This document shows, in pieces, positions 59,147 through 64,000 of a stretch of 64,000 nucleotides of DNA (position 1 is the first letter of the stretch; each line of letters begins with the position of its first letter). The DNA comes from Mya arenaria. Lineage: Eukaryota > Mollusca > Bivalvia > Myida > Myidae. The notes below the pieces were generated by a model. It was not told the DNA's origin, searched no databases, and saw only the letters and a program-made list of their open reading frames with translations. Made by a program: the position numbers and the translations under genes. The DNA lies in NCBI RefSeq assembly GCF_026914265.1, contig NC_069124.1, positions 16,823,088-16,887,087 on the forward strand. Reading direction: 5' to 3'.

Positions 59147-59234
59147 TTAATGGATTGAAATGGTCAATGTGTCGCAATGAAAACAACTGACTTGAACAGC
59201 GGATATAAATGGACTTGTTTGGTCAATTTCCAGC

Positions 59235-59430
59235 GGCGGATCCGTGGTCTATTGGTAACACACTTGACTATCAATCCAGGGGTCGCAGGTTCGATTCACC
59301 GTCGCATCACTAAAAGTACTAATCGTCTTCCGGGAGGGTCGTTAAATGGGGGTCCCGTGTGACAGTGCTATACACTGGTGCACGTTAAAGAACCAGGGTA
59401 TCTCTAACTAGGGTTACAGTCTGTTTGTGC
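59235..59430 (+). mobile_element. tRNA-derived SINE with a conserved central domain
   Basis: The head has an A box (TGGTCTATTGGT, 59245-59256) and a B box (GGTTCGATTC, 59288-59297). The body carries 'cttccgggagggtcgttaaa' then 'gggggtcccgtgt' and 'gcacgttaaagaacc', which resembles the central domain shared by several mollusc and other metazoan SINE families (recalled, not searched). It ends near the next SINE. Confidence 0.7.
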
Positions 59431-59542
59431 ACTTTGCTCCTAAAAGATCTAAAATGACTAAAAATCTTAACGGAGCACTCGTCGAATGGGCAAGATTCGA
59501 GTGTTGGTATAAAAAGCTTACACACCACCATTATCCAGCCGT

Positions 59543-59885
59543 GGTCCGCCCGATTTGCTCAGTCGGTAAAGCGTTAAACTCTGAATCGGACAACACGGGT
59601 TCGACTCCCGGGCGGACCAGGTCATTTCTGTTGTGATTGGTTTTGGAATCCTTTCTACGACCATTCGCACTGTACCACTGCCCCTGGCATGTACAGAAGT
59701 TGTCAGTTCCTTGCAGAGGTGAAGGTTCCTATTACCGGTTCTGCCCAGGATAGGTGTGCGGTGGTTGAACTGTCACTCTGGGACCCTTCAATGTGCTCAC
59801 GCCGGGACCCGGAGTATAAACTACTAACACCACCAGCATTATCAAGCCATTCACAAAGAGCTAGGGTATCTCGCATCCGGATCAC
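59543..59885 (+). mobile_element. Second tRNA-derived SINE, with a near-tRNA head
   Basis: The head (59543-59619, 77 nt) can pair GGTCCGC with GCGGACC as a 7-bp acceptor stem and has a T-arm GGGTTCGACTCCC. The D-arm spacing is off and the anticodon arm does not close, so it is a tRNA relative and not a working tRNA. The body (59620-59885) has words such as 'gaaggttcctattaccggtt' and 'tgtcactctgggaccc'. It lies about 115 bp after the previous SINE in the same orientation. Confidence 0.6.
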
Positions 59886-59969
59886 TCGTATCTTACTCTG
59901 TTGCTTCTAGTCTTCCATTGTCTGGATTTGACTGCGAATTGCTGTCACTTCTATCTCATGTTACTTTAA

Positions 59970-60620
59970 AGCTGCACTCTCACAGATATATCACTTTGAC
60001 AACTTTTTTTATTATTTGTCTAAGAACGAGCCATTTTTTGCGAAAATCCAAAGAAACCAGTTATATTAGACTGCTGACAAAAAAGATCGCAGATTTTTAT
60101 AGGGCCTAAAAAAATACGTTTGGTTCGGTTACCCGACCCTACCGTTTTTTAGTCAGTTTGAAAAAAAAAATGAAAAACTTAAAAAAATAATAATATAGTT
60201 TTTGAATATGGAGTTTAAAACCTTAAATGCTTATACAGGAGATAACTTTAACACCATTCGCCAATGATGAAAATGACATTCTTATATAAAGCCTAATAAA
60301 AAATAAACAAAAAAAAGCCTACCTACCCTACCTATTTTTGAAAAGGTTGTAACCCTAACCAAACAATTTTTTAGGCCTAGTTCAAAAATTGATGTTACAT
60401 GCATTTTTCTTAAACCGTTAGTAACGTTTTAAGCCGTTAGTAACGGTTTAAGCCGTTAGTAACGGTTTAAGCCATAAAACATTAATTTTCGAACGGAAAT
60501 ATGAAAATCTGCGATCTGATCTTTTATCATTGGTTTGCAGATATTCACGCAAACATTTGCTCTTTCCAAGACAAAGAAATAAAAAAGTTGTAAAAATGGT
60601 ATATCTGTGAGACTGCAGCT
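59970..60620. mobile_element. 'CTGCACTCTC' MITE, copy 2, with a nested element
   Basis: The ends 'agctgcactctcacagatat' and 'atatctgtgagactgcagct' are inverted repeats, flanked by TTAA (59966-59969, 60621-60624). The internal near-palindrome seen once in copy 1 (28706-30118) is here present three times in tandem (about 60413-60472, period 21 bp: CCGTTAGTAACGGTTTAAG with an aa spacer). A different element is inserted in the left arm. Confidence 0.8.
60102..60378. mobile_element. GGGCCTAAAAAA-family element, complete copy, nested
   Basis: The left end GGGCCTAAAAAAATACGTTT continues with GGTTCGGTTACCCGACCCTA; the right end, reversed, is AGGCCTAAAAAATTGTTTGG then TTAGGGTTAC, so the termini are inverted repeats. 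Partial relatives lie at 18120-18257 (reversed) and 25975-26066. It is inserted in the left arm of the surrounding MITE. Confidence 0.7.
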
Positions 60621-60629
60621 TTAATATGG

Positions 60630-61100
60630 CATTTAAACATAATTTAACTCGCGATAGCGTCACGGCGGAGTAAAACCATATACAGCCAATGGGCGCGGGC
60701 AGATCTTGATAAACTCTCATAAACAGTCAAACAAACATTATCCAGCCAATAGGTGCAAATAGACCGTCATAAATTCTACGAAAGGTACATGTCATTATCA
60801 GAACACCGAAAATTCATTAATTAGTCATACGATTCGTATTCACAAGGAAGTGACAATGCTATAAAAGAACTAGTCTGAAACTGGTGCATATCATGATCAT
60901 GCCGAGATATCAAAAACCCCGGGTCGTCGTGGTGGGTGCGAACTAAATACATTTGTCAATTCAAACTTGCATTTAGTGCAAGATTTATTAATATCTAGAG
61001 CATTCATGAATATCATAAACTTCCGCTTTCCGATAAAGCATGTAGTAAAAGGATTGGATAGATATACTTAATTTATAGATATGACATTTGTTATTATGTT
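60630..61100. other. Intergenic DNA, no gene seen
   Basis: No coding signal, RNA or array found. Confidence 0.45.
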
Positions 61101-61105
61101 TTTAA

Positions 61106-61472
61106 CCACATGCACTCTTAAGATTTACCACAATCAATACTATTATTTTGATATACCAAAGCGTATACATAAATGTCAAAAACACTGTTTCTTGTGAAGG
61201 GTACCGAGTTTAATTTGAAAGAAATTAGGTGCAGAAAACATGGTATTTCTACCTTATGAGACTACGGTATACAAGATCAAAGAACATCTTTTAGCAATCA
61301 CCAATCATTTATTTTATTTTTTTTCAGCTATAAAATACACGGTTACAATTTTGTTATCAGTTATTCATATTTTCCATAAATGAATTATTTAGTAAATAAT
61401 TAATGGTTTATCACTTAAAATTTATGTTTGTTATACATGTATATGCATTGGTTTTGAATAAGAGTGTCACTT
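61106..61472. mobile_element. 'TGCACTCTTA' MITE, copy 3
   Basis: The most diverged of the three copies: the left end is shortened ('tgcactcttaagatttacca'), the right end is 'gaataagagtgtcac', TTAA lies at 61102-61105 and 61473-61476. Interior words match copies 1 and 2. Confidence 0.75.
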
Positions 61473-61479
61473 TTAAGAT

Positions 61480-62305
61480 ACAGCGATAATTAAAGTTAAT
61501 AAAAAACTACACTGTAGTCACGGTGTTGTAAAAGTCAATCGAAGGCGCAAAGCTTGATAAAGTCGGAGAACCGTCGACCTCGTATTCCTCACCACTCACT
61601 CTCTCTTAGCCCGACCCCGTCTCTATACCCCGTGATCACCTAACCCGACTACCCCGCCCCCCCCCCCCCCCCACACACACACCAAACAAATGTCTCGATG
61701 TGAGGCATAATCGTTAATAGAGAGTATCGTATTGAAAAAGTTGTTTGTAAAACAATACAGTAACATTTAAACATCAAAATGATTTCAAAATTTCAACCGT
61801 GAAAACAGTTCGTTGACAATGACATCTATGATTGTTTGGATACGGCGTGTCTGGCATTATGTCATAACTCGTTTGGGGTAGATTGTAAACTAAATGAATC
61901 ACCATTTTAGCACGAGACGTTTGAATGTTAAAGAACATATCATCGCCATCAACACTGTCCAATACCCATATCATAGGTGGCAGTACCGGTCGGGGTCGGT
62001 ACTATTTACCAGCTATACATAGAATGATGTCAATATTATATACTTCCAAAGGATAACGTGTGAGAATGGTCGCAAAAAAGCTAACTGACACAAGCAAATT
62101 CATATAATTTGTATTTAAAACATTGCGAAACCCGCCTGGCTATATAACCTTTTAAATTGATGAATGGTTCTGCTATAATTAGTAATGGGTAAGTGTATCT
62201 TACGTAAGTGTCATGTCTTCCTCTGTTCACATGTATAATGTGTTGAGCGTTATAAAAGAAAAAAAATAGAAAGGTAATTGTTTTTCCAGTCCCAGTGGAC
62301 ATAAA
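61480..62305. other. Intergenic DNA with a C-run
   Basis: No gene. A C-run then (CA)n lies at about 61654-61684. Confidence 0.45.
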
Positions 62306-62312
62306 TGTTTGT

Positions 62313-62700
62313 TTCAGTTTGTTTCAGTTTATTGGCAATATCAGCAAATACATGCTTTTGGCCAAAATTAACATCAAATATCACATAGATGGCCACAAAA
62401 AAAAAATGAGAAAATTATCAACATACAAACATATAAGTATTTGCTAACTATAATTTTAGGCTACACATGGTTACTCACACATGCTCACAATCACACATAT
62501 AAGATACATACATATATTAATACAATCAAAAATGCTTCTGTATGTAACATCTAAACAAATCAAGAGACACCGGCAGCAAGTACATCGTTTCGTTTGGACA
62601 TGGCAAAAAAAACAAATTTCGCTAGGTTCCTGATAGTCCTTGAATGATTACTAGATAAGGTAAATGCAAATTTTTCCATAGTGTTAAACGATCATAAATA
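62313..62700 (-). mobile_element. 5'-truncated LINE, 3' end only
   Basis: On the minus strand a frame of about 44 codons (62693 down to the stop at 62560-62562) reads as a non-LTR polymerase C-terminus (MEKFAFTLSSNHSRTIRNLA, KFVFFAMSKRNDVLAAGVS). A 3' UTR of about 220 bp follows, ending in AATAAACTGAAACAAACTG with repeated 'TGAAAC'-type tail units at 62313-62341. The element is cut off at its 5' side exactly where the 'gcggcctagcgg' repeats begin (about 62702). The family (CR1/L2-like) is inferred from the tail style. Confidence 0.55.
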
Positions 62701-62709
62701 ATGTACGTG

Positions 62710-63615
62710 AAGTTAGCGGCCTAGCGGCCTAGCGCCGTGAAGTTAGCGGCCTAGCGGCGTGAAGTTAGCGGCCTGGCGGTCTAGCGGCGTGAAGCTGGCG
62801 GCATAGCGGCCTGGCGGCCTAATTTGTTTCTCTATTTCCAAGCAATTGTTGATGCGTTTTTTTTAAAACAATGATAAATCAAAGTTTTTATTCATACAGT
62901 TACATAGCAACCTTAAATTGTTTTCTATTCAGAACATTTTTCTATACGTTTTAATTGAAAACAATTATAATTAACTGTTTTATGCACATGTTATCACTCT
63001 GAAGCGTTTTTAACTTTTTTTTCAAAAAAAGTCGATCAAGCACTTCAGCGGCCTAGCGGCGTGAAATTAGCGGCCTAGCCTCCTAAAACGATGACATATT
63101 AACTGTTTTTATGCGCACATTAACACATTGAAGCGATTATCAACACAGTCAGCTAATTCGAAGCATTAAACATGCCTGTTCTTCTAAAACAATGATATAT
63201 TTACTGTTTTTATGCACAAATTATCACTCTGAAGCGTTTTTTAGCTTTTTTTTCAAAAAAGTCGATCGAGCACTACAGCGGCCTAGCGGCGTGAAGTAAG
63301 CGGCCTGGCGGCCTAGCGGCCTAGCGGCCTAAAATGGTATCCTTTTCAAAGCATGTATACATGCATTTTCTTCTAAAACAATGACATATTAACTGTTTTT
63401 ATGCACAAATTAACACTTTGAAGCGATTAGCAACATTTTTTTTCAAAAACACCGATATGCAGTCAGCTATTTCAAAGCATTAAACATGCCTGTTCTTCTA
63501 AAACAATGATATTTTTACTGTTTTTATGCTTACATTATCACTCTGAAGCGTTTTTCAACTTTTTTTCCAAAAAAGTCGATCGAGCACTTCAGCGGCCTAG
63601 CGGCGTGAAGTAAGC
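62710..63615. repeat. 'gcggcctagcgg' repeat cluster with 230-310-bp super-units
   Basis: Short GC-rich units (agcggcctagcggcgtgaag) form blocks at 62715-62825, 63048-63080, 63275-63335 and 63590-63615. The blocks are separated by AT-rich spacers that repeat one another ('ttctaaaacaatgatatatt', 'tactgtttttatgcacaaat', 'tatcactctgaagcgttttt', 'aaaaaagtcgatcgagcact'). The anchor 'gtcgatc.agcac' recurs at about 63033, 63261 and 63574. Confidence 0.85.
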
Positions 63616-63619
63616 GCAC

Positions 63620-64000
63620 CCCCACACTATATCGTCCAAGTTTTCTTTTTAATTCAATATAGAAGATGACAAAAGTCTTAGAGGGAATAACCCCAACCCT
63701 CCTTGTCAACACTTTAAACCAATTAAATTTCGATTCTGAAGAAAATGCTCTAGTCAAAAAGTTACACCCTTAAGTTGCGCCCCCTCTTATGTCAAATCCT
63801 GGATCCGCCCCTCCAAATGTCACCACATATCGGCCGTATATATAATCTGGTGTAAGTTATGAAATATAGGACATGAGAGACATTTGAGGGTGCTACATCG
63901 GGGTTATCAGAAGTTTAAATCAATAGCGTCTTTTGAGAAAAAAGTCCCTACAAAAACCAAATACTGAAATATAATGAAGATTGCTGATATAGCTTTTGAT
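63620..64000. other. Intergenic DNA at the right edge, no gene seen
   Basis: A 75-codon minus-strand frame at 63530-63757 overlaps the repeat cluster and has no motif. The words 'aaatcctggatccgcccctcc' (21 bases here split by the eye as aaatcctgg / atccgcccctcc) are a common-looking repeat fragment. Confidence 0.35.

Noticed and set aside
59543..59619. Functional tRNA gene
   Set aside because: The acceptor stem and T-loop fit, but the D-arm spacing and anticodon stem do not, and a SINE body follows directly.

Overview
This is animal nuclear DNA, most likely from a bivalve or another mollusc. It is AT-rich, carries one large GT-AG spliced gene, and is dense in short non-autonomous transposons, tRNA-derived SINEs and minisatellites. 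The organism call is an inference from the repeat types: tandem-core elements like bivalve 'pearl' elements, a SINE central domain seen in molluscs, a protostome-style Toll receptor, and an intronless peptide-type GPCR. The species cannot be told from the sequence alone.

Layout. Positions 1-770 are the end of a 97-bp satellite whose units carry an 18-bp perfect palindrome. Positions 771-6900 are gene-poor, with a 48-bp tandem repeat and a GC-rich inverted-repeat element. Positions 6907-27441 hold one complete gene for EFL1, the elongation-factor-like GTPase of 60S ribosome maturation. I reconstructed 19 coding exons with consistent phase (1163 codons before the stop). Its introns hold repeats and several decayed local copies ('echoes') of its own exon edges. 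Positions 27442-45270 are intergenic: a nested transposon composite, paired diverged repeats, a 30-bp telomere-like minisatellite of about 40 units with no indels, a purine-rich minisatellite, a TA-flanked MITE and a 47-bp array. Positions 45277-46578 hold an intronless rhodopsin-class GPCR. Positions 46579-55150 are intergenic, with a triplicated segment, a TTAA-flanked MITE inserted into one copy of it, and an 83-bp array with a near-identical core and diverged flanks. Positions 55413-58173 are a Toll-like receptor locus broken by several frameshifts, although its TIR part is still open. Positions 58174-64000 contain MITEs, two tRNA-SINEs, a 5'-truncated LINE tail and a 'gcggcctagcgg' repeat cluster.

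The three protein loci do not form an operon or pathway: EFL1 is housekeeping, the GPCR is signalling, and the TLR is innate immunity. The most unusual structure is inside EFL1: at four separate splice boundaries the exon edge, and sometimes the splice site, has been tandemly duplicated, and in the introns the copies have decayed. Another intron holds six copies of an unexplained 15-base motif and a degraded antisense reading frame.
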